Shown: positions 47,630-60,500 of the stretch, in pieces
Position numbering within the stretch: the first letter of the stretch is position 1
Layout of the letters: the number at the start of each line of letters is the position of its first letter
Translations under genes and position numbers: made by a program
Source of the DNA: Hymenoscyphus infarciens
Taxonomy: Eukaryota > Ascomycota > Leotiomycetes > Helotiales > Helotiaceae
Assembly (NCBI GenBank): GCA_001414345.1
Contig: LLCB01000150.1
Location: 1-64,000 of the forward strand
Direction: 5' to 3'
Length of the DNA stretch: 64,000 nucleotides
The notes under the pieces: model-generated
What the model was told of the DNA's origin: nothing
The model's input: only the letters and a program-made list of their open reading frames with translations
The model's database searches: none

Positions 47630-49620
47630 AATCGGTTAAAATATGCTTTCTATTAGAATAAAACTTAAAAGTAAGCTCTTAACTAAGTTATTACTATTTC
47701 TTAACTAAACATTATCTAACTCTACTCTAAACTTTTCCTTTAAAAATACCTTTACTAGCGAATATTTAAAAAGACTATAGTTATAGACTAAGTCTCTGCT
47801 AGTATAAAGGTTAAAAGAGATAGAAGTTAAAAGAGAAGAAAGTAGAATTAAGAGAAGAATATACTAAAGAAACTTTTACTAACTTTAAAAGGTTACTTTT
47901 TAAGTATAGTTATACTTAGATAGATACTAGAATTAGAAAGGTTCTTTTATATATAGAATAAAATAAGATTATACCTTAGCTCTAAAACGCCTCTACTACT
48001 CTTAAGAGATACTAGAATTATAACTTTATTAAGATAGTAAATAATCTTTTAGCTATAGATAAGGAGACCTACTAAAACGCTAAGTTATAAGATATTAGTA
48101 CTATAGTCTAAAATACCTCCTCTTTATCTAATTTAGCCTTAAACTCTCTATAATATAATAGTAAATCGTTCTCTACTTTAGAAGTAGAATTCGAAATCAG
48201 AAGATGATTAAGTCTTTAAGTACTTTAAAGAGAATAAGGTAATATAATAATATTTAGTAATAAAATCCTTTAACTAGCTAAAACTTTACTAACTCTAGTA
48301 TAGAGTCTTTCTTACTTTTCTAGCTAGGCTAGAAGTTCCTTTTTTTTATTTTTAAACTTTTTAAAGCAGATGTGAGTTAGTTGAAATATACTTTCTATTA
48401 GAACGAAATAAAGAAGTAAGCTCTTAACTAAGTTATTACTATTTCTTAACTAAGTATTATCTAACTCTACTTTAAACTTTTATAATTTTACTTTAAACTT
48501 TTTCTCTATTACTTCTAAAGTAGAATTAGAATTAGAAGACGATTTTAAATAAGTCTTTAAGTATCTTAATTTAGACCTAAATTACTAAAGAGAACGAGGT
48601 AGCTTATAGACCTAAGTAATATAGTTTTATATAACTAGATATTTAAACTTAGATACTACTATATTTATAACTATCTCTTTATTATTCTTAGATACTTAAA
48701 TAATAATTTTAACTTTAATAATTTAACTATAACTTCGCTTTTAACTAGCTAAAACTATATCTTTTATTATCTTAAACGTTAGATAATAATTTCAACTTTA
48801 ACAACTTTGGTATTAAGTTTATTTAACTAGCTAAACTACCTCTTTTATTGTCTTAAACTTCGAATAGTATTTTTAACATTTGGTAATAAACTTCGCCTTT
48901 AACTAGCTAAATCTACCTCTTCTCTTATTATCCTAGACTTCGGATAATAATTTTAAACTTTAATAATATTTAGTAATAACTCTTTTGTTTTAACTAGCCG
49001 AAACCACCTCTTTTATTATCCCTAGATACTTAGATAATTTAATAAACTTTAGTAATAACTTCGCTTTTAACTAGCTAAAACCTAACCGACTCTGATAAGA
49101 GTCTTATAGTCGTTACTTTCTTACTTTCTTTTACTTCTAGTAAGGCTAGAAGTTCTTTTTTTTTATTTAAATTCGACTTAGATATAAATTAGTACGCTTT
49201 TAAAAGAATAGTAACCTCTTAGCTAAGTTATTACTATCTATAATATTATTAACTCTTTGTTTTTAACTTTACTCTAAGTCCTCGCCGACCTAAGTTTAGA
49301 CGAACTTACTTTCTTTTATATCTAGTATACTAGATGTTTTATTCGAATTCGAATTAGATACGAATTAGTATACTCTTAAAGTAAACTCTTAGCTAAGACA
49401 TTACTGTCATCTATAACTTTACCTCTTAATATTCGCCTTCGACTCTAATCTAAATTCACTTCTAACTTTATTCTAAACTTTTTTAGACCTATACTCTTTT
49501 AGCAATTCGAATTAGATACGAATTAGTACACTCTCGAAGTAAGCTTTTAACTAAGTTATTACTGCCTTTTAACTAAACGACTTCCGACTCTATTCTAAAT
49601 TCGCTTTTATCTCTACTTTA
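47630..49620. repeat. internal repeats of the nested element
   Basis: A TAAGCTCTTAACTAAG-type unit with following TTATTACT recurs at about 47670, 48420, 49215, 49390 and 49540. Between about 48741 and 49080 five units of roughly 80 bp each carry TTTAACTAGCTAAA, then CTCTTTTATTAT, then GATAATAATTTTAA-like text. This is tandem structure rather than coding sequence. Confidence 0.65.
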
Positions 49621-51342
49621 AATTTTTTATACTTTTTAAACTTTTTAAACTTTAAACTTTTTTCGACCTACTAGATAGGATCGGACTATACTCTTTTAGT
49701 AGACGAGAATACTTATACTTAATATTAAAGGATTTAAAAACAAAGTCTCTTTTATAAGTATCTACGAACTTAGTCGAATACGATTTAGATCCCGCTTAGT
49801 ATTCTATAGACAATTTTTAGGGTTTACTATATCGTCTAAGAGACTTTTATACTAAATATCTAAAAGAGCTAGGACTACTCTAACACCTCTCTAAATGCCT
49901 TAATATATAAGAATTAGATAAGAATTAGGTAAAAGAGTTAATTTATAACTCTATTAATACTCTCTAATTCTAGTTACTCTTAATAAGGAACTTATAATAA
50001 AAACCTAAGATAAAACACTAACTAGTAGGAATATTTAAAATTAATAAAGTAAAGAACTAAGACTAAGTTACTATTAAAATAGAGTCTATTAACTCTCTCT
50101 AGGCTATAGCCTCTTCTTTCTCCGACTTATTATTCTTCTCCTTACCCTCCTAAGTATAAGGAGCCTAAATTAGCTCTTCCTCTACTACCTCCTCCTTATA
50201 AGGACGCTTCTTATCTCAGCGACCTCTTATAACCGGCTTTAGAAAGGACGCCTATAAACTCTTTAGATAGGCTTCGAAGAGGACTCGAACTTAGGTTTAG
50301 ATAGAGGTCCTACCCTCTATAGTATAATATAAGAACTATTAAATATTAGTAACTAAAACCTCTCTAATAAGTAAGGAGTACTTATAATAACCTTAGTATA
50401 AAGCGCCTAAGTCTCTTCTAAGAGAGCAAACTATACTTCTAAGCTATTCTTTAGTACCTTCGTACTAGTAACGACTAATACTTTATCTAAAGCCTTTATA
50501 GCCTTCTTAACCTCTCTCTTCTCCTTCTTACTCTAAAGCTTACTAAACTCCTTTCTAATAAACTATAGTAACTACTTAAGTTAGAACAGATTTAGTATAT
50601 ATTTAGAATTAAACTTACTAGGATATATATAGTATTCTACTCTATATAATACTTATACTTCTTCGACTTCAGCTTTTTAAAAGTATATACGTGATCTCTA
50701 TTCTAAGATTTTACTCGAAGGTACTAAATATAGTAGACTCGGTAGGTAGCTAGAAGCGTACTAGGAGGATATAGAAGAACTATATCGGATTAGCCTCGAA
50801 TTAGGTCTAATTAAGAAGGGAAGAACTTACTTTTATATATATATATATAATATATATATATATTCTAGGAGATAAGTTAGTATATAAGAATATATCTAAT
50901 TAGAAGGTATTCTTACTATTTATATTATTTAAATAAAAAGAAAAGAAGAAGAGAAGTTAGAATTAAGGAAAAGTCGCCTACTAATATACTACTTATAATA
51001 ATAGCTATTGCTTTACAATTGTTATTTATTGCTTAATAATTACTATTATAATATACGATAATAGTAAGAATATAACAACTCTATAGTAATATACTGCTTT
51101 CTACCTACTAGCTAATTATTAGCTTCTCTTCCGTTTGTATTCTATTATTATATAGTATATAGTAGTAAATAAAGAGCAATTAGCTCTTAAATAATAATAC
51201 TACTAGCTACTAACCCTACCTTAACTACTAGATACTATAATAGTAAGATAAGTTATATTCTTTATAATAAAAAGACAAATAATACTCTAATTAACCTAAT
51301 ACTATGCTAATTACTAACTAAAGACTCGAGACGAGTCTTTTT

Positions 51343-51355
51343 AAAGAAGAGAGGA
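51343..51355 (+). other. polypurine tract of the nested element
   Basis: AAAGAAGAGAGGA abuts the right LTR, where second-strand priming takes place in LTR retroelements. It fixes the orientation. Confidence 0.65.
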
Positions 51356-51851
51356 TATAATAGTACGCTATCCTAGATTATTATATAATAGCTAGATTAT
51401 TATATAATAGTACTATCTTGAATTATTAGTATTCGTAAAACTGCTAATACTTCTAAGTAGTGCTAATACCTCTAATACCCCTAGAGCCGAGATTACGAAT
51501 AACTAATACTTATATAAGTAAAGTGCTAAAGGTATTAATATCTAATATTTATATATAAAAGGGATTAAGGTTTAGATATTATATATTTAGCTTTCTAAAG
51601 GATTAGAGGTTATATATTTAGCTTTTTAGCTCTTATTGTTTAGTATTAGCTATATTAGGTAAGGCTCGGTTATTATTATTATTAGAACTTAGAAGCTTCT
51701 AACCTTCTTATATATAGACGTTTATGTTTAGTATAGTAGAGAGACAGTTATTATTTTCTTCTATATTAGTGTCTAGTATCTATATACGTTATTCTACTAT
51801 ACGTACTCCTATATGCCTCTACTGTAGTTATATGTATTTCGTGTTATTATA
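51356..51851 (+). repeat. 3' LTR of the nested element
   Basis: 496 bp partner of 46010-46505; followed by AAGTC, the mutated copy of the AGGTC target duplication. Confidence 0.88.
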
Positions 51852-52843
51852 AAGTCTTTCCTTTTAGTTAATAGAATTAAAGTCGTTAAAGATATTAGTT
51901 ATTATTATTATTATATAGTAGATAATTATAAAGCTTTATCTCTAGCCTTTATCTTAGATTAAGTGTTTTAAGTAATATTTTTAGCTAAAGGTTATTATTA
52001 TAGAGGTTATAGAGGTTATAGTTATTGTTATTATAGCTTTTATTATCTTTTAGTATATTCTAGTATATATTTATAACGAGATCTAAAGACTCTACTACTA
52101 GTGTCTCCTTCTAATACTATAGCTTTTAATTCTTTATCTAACTACTTAGTTTAGTTAACCTTAGTAGTAGTATTATATAGTATCTAAGATATAAGTATTT
52201 TATACCTATTTATCTTAACTTATATACCTCTTCTTTAAAGCGTCTATTATAACTTAGTATTCGTAGATCGGTAGATCTTAGTGAATTTATTTTAATCTTA
52301 TTCTTTAAAGTCTACTTAAAATTCGTTCTAAAGAAGAAGGTCTTCGTTCTCTTCTTTAGTATACTCTTCTTCTCTTTTAATAGTAAAAATCGTCTCTTCT
52401 ATCTATATTAACTTTAGCTTTAGTACTAGCTTTAGAGCTTGTTTTAGTACTAAAGTTAAAGCTTCTAAAGTTATTAGAATTAGTGTCGATATGTCTATTA
52501 TATTATAGATGTTATAGATATTATAGATATTATAAATGAATTTAGATATTATTGAAAGTCTGTTTGTTCTTTACTTAGTAAGTAAAAGAGATATCGGGTT
52601 TTAGGTGAATAGGTGTCTTAGAAAGTATAAATTGTCTTAAGAGATAATAGGAGGTCGGTATTAGTAATCGGTGCTTTCTATATTAAGAAGCGTTTACTAT
52701 TTATCGTGAATTTAAATAGTAGAAGAAACTACGATCTGTAAAAGAGAGTCTACTAGTGATATCGAGTTTACTTTTATATAAGTATACTTATAATAGAAAT
52801 ATATAAAGTAACTAAGTATCTAATCTATACGTCTACTAATTAG

Positions 52844-53015
52844 TATTAGTATAACTTATAGTTATAAAAGCGATGTAAAAAGAGTTATATTATCGTTCGT
52901 ATATACTAAGTAAAGCTAGCTACGATGTCTACTTAAGTAGCTTCTAAGCGAGTATACGTGTACCTACGTATACTAATCCGAATCGCTATTTACCTCTTAA
53001 ATATATATACTGACA
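52844..53015 (-). repeat. LTR of the copia-like element (right; 5' LTR in element sense)
   Basis: 172 bp, beginning TATTAGTATAACTTAT and ending ATACTGACA; followed directly by the AAGAT duplication. Confidence 0.85.
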
Positions 53016-53020
53016 AAGAT

Positions 53021-53729
53021 ATTCTAAATAATAACCTCGTATAAGTTAGTATATATTATTAATTATTTCATAATATTTAAGTAATTATTTAGCTTATAGT
53101 ATATTTATTAGTATATATTTATATATTTCAAGTTAGTAGTACTATAAAACTAGTAGATAGAAAGAGATATATATAAACTTTTAAAGATTTATATCTCTAG
53201 AAGTCTTAATCTTTTTTTAGTAGTATATATCTTATTTATATATATACTAAGATATATAAGATTAAATAAGAGATTTATATTACTTTTAAATATATATATT
53301 AAATACTAGTATATATATATATATATTACTTTATGTTTCTTAGTAGTATATATCCTAGATATATATAAGCTAAATAGGCTCTAAATTATAAGACATTTTT
53401 TTAATAGATTAAAAACGTAATTAAACTACGTAGGATTCCGAGCCTATCTAATATAGTCTATATGATTTTAATAAAACGAGAAGTGAATTTTCAAGCTTCT
53501 TAGATATAGTTATTAGCGATATAGAGTAGAGAAAGTACTTAACTTATAAGAAAGCTTAGTAAACGCGGCTATAAATCCTAGCTCGTTATTTCAGCTTTCT
53601 AAGATAATTTAAGTGAATTATTCAAATTATTTAATATAAATTAATATTAACTAAGATAGTTAGAATAACTAACTATTCTCGATTATTCTTTTATTACTTA
53701 TTACGAGTCTAGCCTCTCTAGTACGTCTA
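53021..53729. other. AT-rich RIP-like sequence without identified element
   Basis: About 700 bp rich in TATATA with no frame. The terminal structure is not evident. Confidence 0.4.
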
Positions 53730-53967
53730 AGTAAGAAAAACCGTGCCGATTTAAGATATACTAGCTTCTATCTTAATATAACTATAACTACTTATTAAAG
53801 AGTTATAAGACCTAATCCGCTTTTTTAAGACTTCTCTTAGAGTTAACTATAACTTTTATTATATTTTTTACGATTTTATTTACACTTAGTAATACTCTAT
53901 AATATAGTATAAATAAGAAGCTTTTAGTAGAGTATCTATACTTTAAATTAGCACGGTTTTTCTTACT
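53730..53967. mobile_element. small inverted-repeat element (MITE-like, 238 bp)
   Basis: The left end AGTAAGAAAAACCGTGC and right end GCACGGTTTTTCTTACT are perfect inverted copies, followed inward by weaker similarity (ATTTAAGATATA versus ATTTAAAGTATA). The interior is AT-rich and non-coding. The target-site duplication is unclear; the left flank is TA, the right flank AA. Confidence 0.65.
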
Positions 53968-54003
53968 AAGAGAGCCTACTACGAGTATATAGCTTTAACT
54001 AAG

Positions 54004-57000
54004 TCTCGACCCGCCATAGAGCTAGTTATACTAGTTATAACTAGCTCTTCTAAGAGCTATATAACTTAGTTAAATATTATAATATAGCAGCTACGTAATA
54101 GCTTGAAATAAGAAACTCTAAGAGTAAAGACGCGATATAGCGCGCGTATAGCTATAAACTATCTAGATAAACTATTATATAATATTAGAGTATATTTAGC
54201 TCTTTATAAGATAGTATTTAATTATCTAATAAATATACTAGGATCTTTTCAAAGTAGTTTAGTATATAAATATTAATTATAATTTTTAGTAAGATTAATA
54301 ATAATTATTAGTATATTAATAATAAATTTTAGTTTCTTTACTAGCTACTACTATATATCTAATTACTTTTATATTATCTAGTAAAAGTAGATATATTTAT
54401 TAATTAATTTCCTACTACTTTTATCTATTACTTTTATTACTTTTATTACGTTTACTAGTTAGCTTAGAGATATATATATTAAGCTATTATAAGTAAAGTA
54501 AATTAAAGTAGAGAACTTAATAAGCTAATTATATAATTAAGTTAAAGTCTATTTTATTTTTTTAAGATTCTCTACTAACTCGTTATATAAGTTAGTTATA
54601 ATAACTTTAAAAATATACTAACTCTAAAACTAGTCTCTTCTACTTCTAAAGATATAGTAAACTAACTAATAAGCTTAATTAGATAATTTTAATATATATA
54701 AATAAATAGTATTATATTAATTAATAAAAGTCTTTATAAATCTAAATTATTAAAAGTAATCTATATACTATTTTATAATTAATTAGATTATAATTATAAG
54801 CTTTTAAAAAGAGCTTTAGTATTATTAATATAAACTTAGAAGCTATATATAACTACTTTTCAAAATTTATTACTTCTTAATATATACTTTAAATACTTAT
54901 TCTATTATAAATATAGCTCTTTACTAGTCTATTTTTAATTATATCTAAGAATTACTATTTTCTAACTATTAGTTATTAAGTAATTAATTATTTAGATTAT
55001 ATCTTTAGAGTTACTACGTTTTAGAGTTATTATAACTAACTTATCTAATAAGTTAGCTAGATATTTTAAAACTTTAAATAAATCGACTTTTTATTTAAGT
55101 ATATAATTAGTTACTCTCTTTATATACTTTACTTAATAAATCCTAAGTATATAAATCTCTAAAGCTAACTTATATTACTTTATTACTTTTATCTTTTAAT
55201 ATATCTCTAAATTACTTTTAAAAAAAGTCTAATAAAAAGAAGAAAACTTCTTAACTTATAATTTCTTCTAATTTCTTTAAAATACTAGAATTATTTTAAG
55301 TTCTATCTTCTACTTAATCTTAATCTATTTGATCTTAAATTATCTAATCTTAATCTATCTAATTAGAATATAATAAGAATTACTATTAGTCTAAAGATAT
55401 TATCTTTTTATTATTAGAATTTATTAAGAATTAGAAAGAGAGAGAAGAAGTAAGTAATACTACTCTTACTAAAGCTATATTTAATATATAGACTAAAAAG
55501 TATAGTAATTCTTTTAAAAATAGCTATATATACTAATTTAAATATAATAATTTAAAAGAGAATTATAAGTAGATTTATTAAGTACTTTATATTTTAGAAT
55601 TTAACTAGAATAGTAAAGAAGGTTTAGTTACTAAAAAGAGAGTTTAGAGTCTTTATTTAAAAGTAAATAAATTAAACTATAATTAAATTTAATACTAGTA
55701 TATTCTATAAAAACACTTTTAATTAAAAAAGTAGAAGAAAAAGACTTTCTTTTAATATACTATAATATATAATCTATATACTAATTAATTAGCTATTAGT
55801 ATATATAACTATTTATAGCGATTATAGAAGCTATATTAAGAGCATAGAATAAGTAAAGTAAAGTTAAAATAGATACTTAATTCTCTAGAACTATAGAGAA
55901 GAGTATAAGGCTTTAAATACTATACTCCTCGCTTAAAAGGTAGAGATTATTAGATAATCCTTTGTCTAATCTATCTTTGTCTTATAATATTTAAATTAAT
56001 ACTCTCTTCTAATTAGATAGATAATTAATTACTTACTTTTAAAATTACTCTACTATTTTAAAATAGAAAGATTACTTACTAAAGTATATAGAAATATACT
56101 AAGTTACTCTCTTATACTTATATATCTTATAAATACAAAAGAGTTCGTTTATAAGAGTAAATCTTCTACTATTTTAAAAGTATTCTAAGTAATATAGAAG
56201 CTATCTCTTATATATTTTAAATACTCTTAAATTAATTCTATCTTTTTATTATTTTATAACTTTAAAGTATATTAAGATATTTTAACAAAGTTGTTTTAGT
56301 AGTAATTTATATAAGAAAAGACTCTAATTACTACTATAATAGCCTCTATTTAAAAGTTATAAATATATACTTAATATTAGTAAAGTAGTATATATAATAG
56401 TTAAATACTAGTATTAGTAGTAGAAGAATAAAAGATATACTAGAATTTATTCTAAATATTATAGTTTTAATAATAATAGAATATTTTTTCTTAATAGAGA
56501 TAATCTTTTATATAAGTATTAGATTATTTTATTAAATAATCTAGCTTAAAAATTAAATATATTAAAGTATTAAATATATTAAATCATCTATTATTATTAT
56601 AACGCCTTTTTAGTAGTATATATACTAAACTATCTAAAAAATATATAAGCTAGATAAGTACTTAGAATAGTAAAATAAATATAAAATACTTAGTAAGTTT
56701 AGATATTTTAGACTTTAATAGACTAATATATTAAAAAGATCTAGATTTTTTAAGCTTTAATAAACTAAGAAGACTTCTTATAAGTAAAGTCTAGCTATCT
56801 ATATACTATTATTAGTAGCTTCTATAGTTTTTCTATAACTATATAGATTCCTAGCTATATTAGCTAAAGTTCTTCTTCTAGCGTCGTTATATACTCCGAG
56901 TATTCGCTATAATATCTTAAACCTTGCTATGTCGTACTACTCTAACAGAGTTATATAGCTTTTAAAGAGCCTGTTATAACTGATATAACTAGCTCTTTAA

Positions 57001-57008
57001 GGGTCGGG
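54004..57008. mobile_element. ~3.0 kb inverted-repeat DNA transposon, RIP-mutated
   Basis: The left end (54004-54075) and the complement of the right end (56940-57008) match over about 70 bases: CGACCC, GAGCTAGTTATA, AGTTATAA, GCTATATAACT in the same order. The left repeat itself is partly palindromic (GAGCTAGTTAT..ATAACTAGCTC). The interior is saturated with stops; no transposase motif could be read. Size fits an autonomous Tc1/mariner-, hAT- or similar element. No target-site duplication was resolved. Confidence 0.6.
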
Positions 57009-57575
57009 GCTCGCTTCTATTTACCTGCCCGTAGTAGGAGAGCTAGTTGAGCAGGGTAGTACAGCCGAGGGAGGATTAGGTAATGTGTTGAAAAATCAAG
57101 TTTTTTACGGAGGAAAAGACAAGCATGGATCTCATTCCACGACGATACAAATATTTCCAGCTGGGCCGACAAACCCGAATGCCAAAAAAAACTGTCCGCA
57201 AACCGCAATCGCAACGGCAAGTGCTGTGTTGAGAGGGTTAGTCGAAGCTGTCGACCCGGAGCTATCAACGGTCTGGAGGTATCTATCGATGTAGATCGAT
57301 TAATCAGCCTACTTCCTACACCGGCCCAACTAATACGGTTCGGTGCTTACGATAAGGAAAAGTACAGTACACCAACCGTCTCCATTTTCTTCTATTGCAA
57401 ACGAGGGGTCCCGAGTTAAAGAGTCAACGTCCCGTACACGATAAGATTGTTGCCGGCTCCGAACTTCTCTCTCATATTTTCCTACCATGCTCTCCCCTTT
57501 CTAATACTGCTTCCTCTGCGTTTCCTCTTATTCACGACGCATGGTTCCTGTCCGGCGTTCCGACCTCCATCAAAT
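57009..57575. promoter_or_regulatory. upstream region of the histidine kinase
   Basis: Base composition returns to normal at about 57000. These ~570 bp between the transposon end and the kinase start must hold its promoter and leader; the pyrimidine-rich stretch at about 57450-57530 is typical. The promoter is therefore pressed against a RIP-mutated block. Confidence 0.5.
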
Positions 57576-60500
57576 ATGGCATTGAAAGCAGTCCCTTCAG
57601 TCGCTGCTCGTGAGCGAGAGCTCTACAGGTTAGCAACGGGCTGGAGTTCTTGTGTCGAGATGATCTAATTACCCGCAACAGATATTACCAGTCGGACGAA
57701 GAAAGGATCGAAAAGACGGCGGATGGACGAAAGGTTCCGAGAGCTTCGAGCGATCCATGTTTGACAGCGTTTGCACAGCTTGGTGCTCTACGACTGAACA
57801 CCAAACGTGGAGTAATCACCCTCTCCAACAGCCATGCCGAATTCATGCTGGCAGAGTCTGGCCAGGCTCTCTCCCTACAACGAGACGACGATGAGAACGA
57901 TAAATTATGGCACGGGGTTGGCACAACCAAATGCCCTTCAAATACACAAAGAACGGTGGGATCCGAGCTAGTCAATCATTTCTGCGAGACCGAAGACGAG
58001 TACATAGTAATAAACGACCTCACAAAGCACGATTCATACAAAGACAAATGTGAGTTCTAATCTTAGATTTGAGGCTCAGAACTGCTCTAACTTAGTATTG
58101 ATCCTAGATGTAGTAACTGATGAACCACACGCCCGTTTTCTAGCTGCTGTTCCCTTGCGTTCTCCGGGTTCGTCGACAGTGATCGGAAACTACATTGTAG
58201 CGGACGATAAACCCCGCGAGGGGTTGAGGGAATCGGAAATCGAATTCATTATGGACATGGGGGTGACGGTGATGGATTACCTCGAGGCAGGGCTTATTAA
58301 AAAGAAACAATACCGGTCAGAGAGAATGATAAAGGCCATCGGGTTGTTTATTGAGGGAAAATCTACGTTGCGAGACTGGTGGCTTGAATGGGGACATAGA
58401 ATTCAACAGCCTACGCAGAAGCGCAAACGACATGCTGCTCCACTCGAAAAACTGGCGGATGATGAATTTGGGGTGCAGGAACCAGTACCTAATTTGTCCA
58501 AGGGCTTAGAGCAATGGCCAGAAGATGAGACTCTTCTTCCTCAAACACCGTCGTCTGTTTCTGGGGTGTCTCGAACCGACGCTGGAGATGGCAGACCAAT
58601 GATGCCGAGAGGGGAAAGTCATCTCACATCGAGTGACTCGCATGGTTCAGCCACACAGTCTACTTCAATGTCTAAATCTTGGAAAGATCGAAATAGTTCC
58701 GTGACGACCTTGGATACTCTTGTGGAGCCGAATCCCGATCGCAACGAAAACAAAGCCTCTGTGGCATTCGATCTACCAGCCCCTTCTTTGACGGATGATC
58801 GTGACGTCTCAAAGGAGTTGCAGGATGCGTTGGTGTCGAGTGAAATGAAAGCCGTCTTCTCCAGAGCTTCTAACCTCATCAGAGAGGCTATTGGCGTCCA
58901 GGGAGTCATCTTTTTCGATGCAAGTGTAGGATCATTTGGTGGAAATTTAGATCGCAATGGTATGGACGACAAGGCACCAGGTGCTTTTCGCATTGATCCA
59001 ACCGCGAGTAGCGAAGATGAACTATGTAGGAAGCAATCCGCGGCTGAAATAGATATCAATGGGACTAGCCACTCTGATTCTGCCAACCATATGGAAAAAC
59101 CGCAGGAGAAGACTTGCAATATTCTTGGATTCAGTACCCGTCGCCGTTCTAGTCTTCGTGGCCATGGTCCATCAAACGAATATGGAAATTTGCCAGAATC
59201 TATGTTGAAGAGACTTCTGAAACGATATCCCCACGGAAAAATCTTCAACTTTGATGAAGACGGGTCTTTTAGCGACTCTGATACTACCAGTTCTTGTGGG
59301 ATGCCCAAGACAAATACCGAGGAAATGACTCCAGCACAGGAGAACAAGTCACGTAGGCAAAGACATTCAAAGGAAGCCGAAGCCAAGGCCATTTTGGAGG
59401 TCTTGCCAGGTGCAAAAAGCGTGTTCTGGTTTCCATTGTGGGATCAAAATCGAGAGCGCTGGTTTTCGGGCAGCTTGATATGGTCTAATTCTCCTACCAG
59501 AGTCATGTGTCCGACGGAAGATCTGACGTATCTCGCGGCCTTTGGAAATAGTGCTATGGCGGAGGTATCTCGCATCTCAGCTCGTAAGTCTCCTTCATTT
59601 CTTCTCACTATGTCGTTGAATTATTCCGTATATTTTGAGATAGTATCCCCTAATTTCAAATTAACTCAATTTGAAGAGGAACTTTTCGCCTTGTACAGTA
59701 AGAGCGGCTGTTACCTTGTCAAGGATTGTGACTGTTCTATATTCGTAAAAACTATTGCCTTAGATGCTCTAGTACGATTTTCACTAGAAGGTTCAGACAA
59801 TTGTTTAATTACTCCATTCTGGAAGCTGGCATGAAGAGAGAATCTAGCGCTGCTCTTCTTCTTCATTACGACCAGGTCGGAATATCTTATTCTTTTCCCA
59901 GATTCTTCATTTTGAACTAGGCTAATCAAACCGCCACATTATAGAGGTCTTGGATAAATTGAAGTCGGACTTCATTTCTAGTATATCTCACGAACTGAGA
60001 AGTCCTCTTCATGGAGTATTGGCGAGTGTAGAGTTCTTGCAAGAAACAAGCATGACTGAGACGCAAGAGGATATGGTCAACAATATTCATGCCTCTGGAA
60101 AGGTCTTGCTGGATACTATAAACCATGTGTTGGACTTCTCAAAAGTCAATCGCAAGGTAAAAAACAGCACCAGGGTATCAAAAAGCAACGGGAGACGCAA
60201 AAAGAAGCGTTCACTTGACAGATCAACAGCAGCGGAAGATGACGCGGAAGAAAAAACAGATATCTTGGTGCTATCTGAAGAAGTAATTGAAAGCATCCAC
60301 GCTGGGCATAGCATTGTCAAACTTGCCGGCAGTCCTTCTTCCCAGCGCTCCTCGTTCATCTCTTCAAAGGACCATCCAATCCATATCATAACTGATATCA
60401 GATGGAGGCAAAACTGGACATTCGATATTGACCCTGGAGCCTGGAGCCGGATTTTGATGAACTTATTTAGTAACGCCGAGAAGTATACAACTACTGGTTT

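Larger units (their letters stand above)
46010..51851 (+). mobile_element. nested LTR retroelement of 5.8 kb, RIP-mutated
   Basis: Two LTRs of exactly 496 bp (46010-46505 and 51356-51851) bound it. The 5 bp flanks are AGGTC (46005-46009) and AAGTC (51852-51856), a target-site duplication differing by one G-to-A change. The LTRs start TATAATAGTACGC and end ATTATA; TA at both ends is expected from mutated TG..CA. A purine tract, AAAGAAGAGAGGA (51343-51355), directly before the right LTR indicates plus orientation. It sits inside the copia-like element. The 4.85 kb interior has no recognisable pol motif, and large parts are internal repeats, so it may be non-autonomous or too mutated to classify. 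Confidence 0.85.
41000..53015 (-). mobile_element. Ty1/copia-like LTR retrotransposon, RIP-mutated, interrupted by a nested LTR element
   Basis: Two 172 bp LTRs (41000-41171 and 52844-53015) bound the element, and a perfect 5 bp duplication, AAGAT, flanks it at 40995-40999 and 53016-53020. Without the nested 46010-51851 insertion and its TSD, the element is about 6.2 kb, normal for copia. On the minus strand a reverse-transcriptase relic reads NTLFILYINNI at about 44378-44410: YINNI is the RIP product of the copia YVDD/YIDD motif (Asp GAT to Asn AAT). A purine-rich stretch on the minus strand next to the left LTR (41172-41184) fits a polypurine tract. Gag and pol are destroyed by stop codons. 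A second, partial copy lies at 1-1124. Confidence 0.85.

Noticed and set aside
58619..59392. 257-codon minus-strand frame
   Set aside because: It is antisense to exon 3 of the histidine kinase and has no recognisable content.
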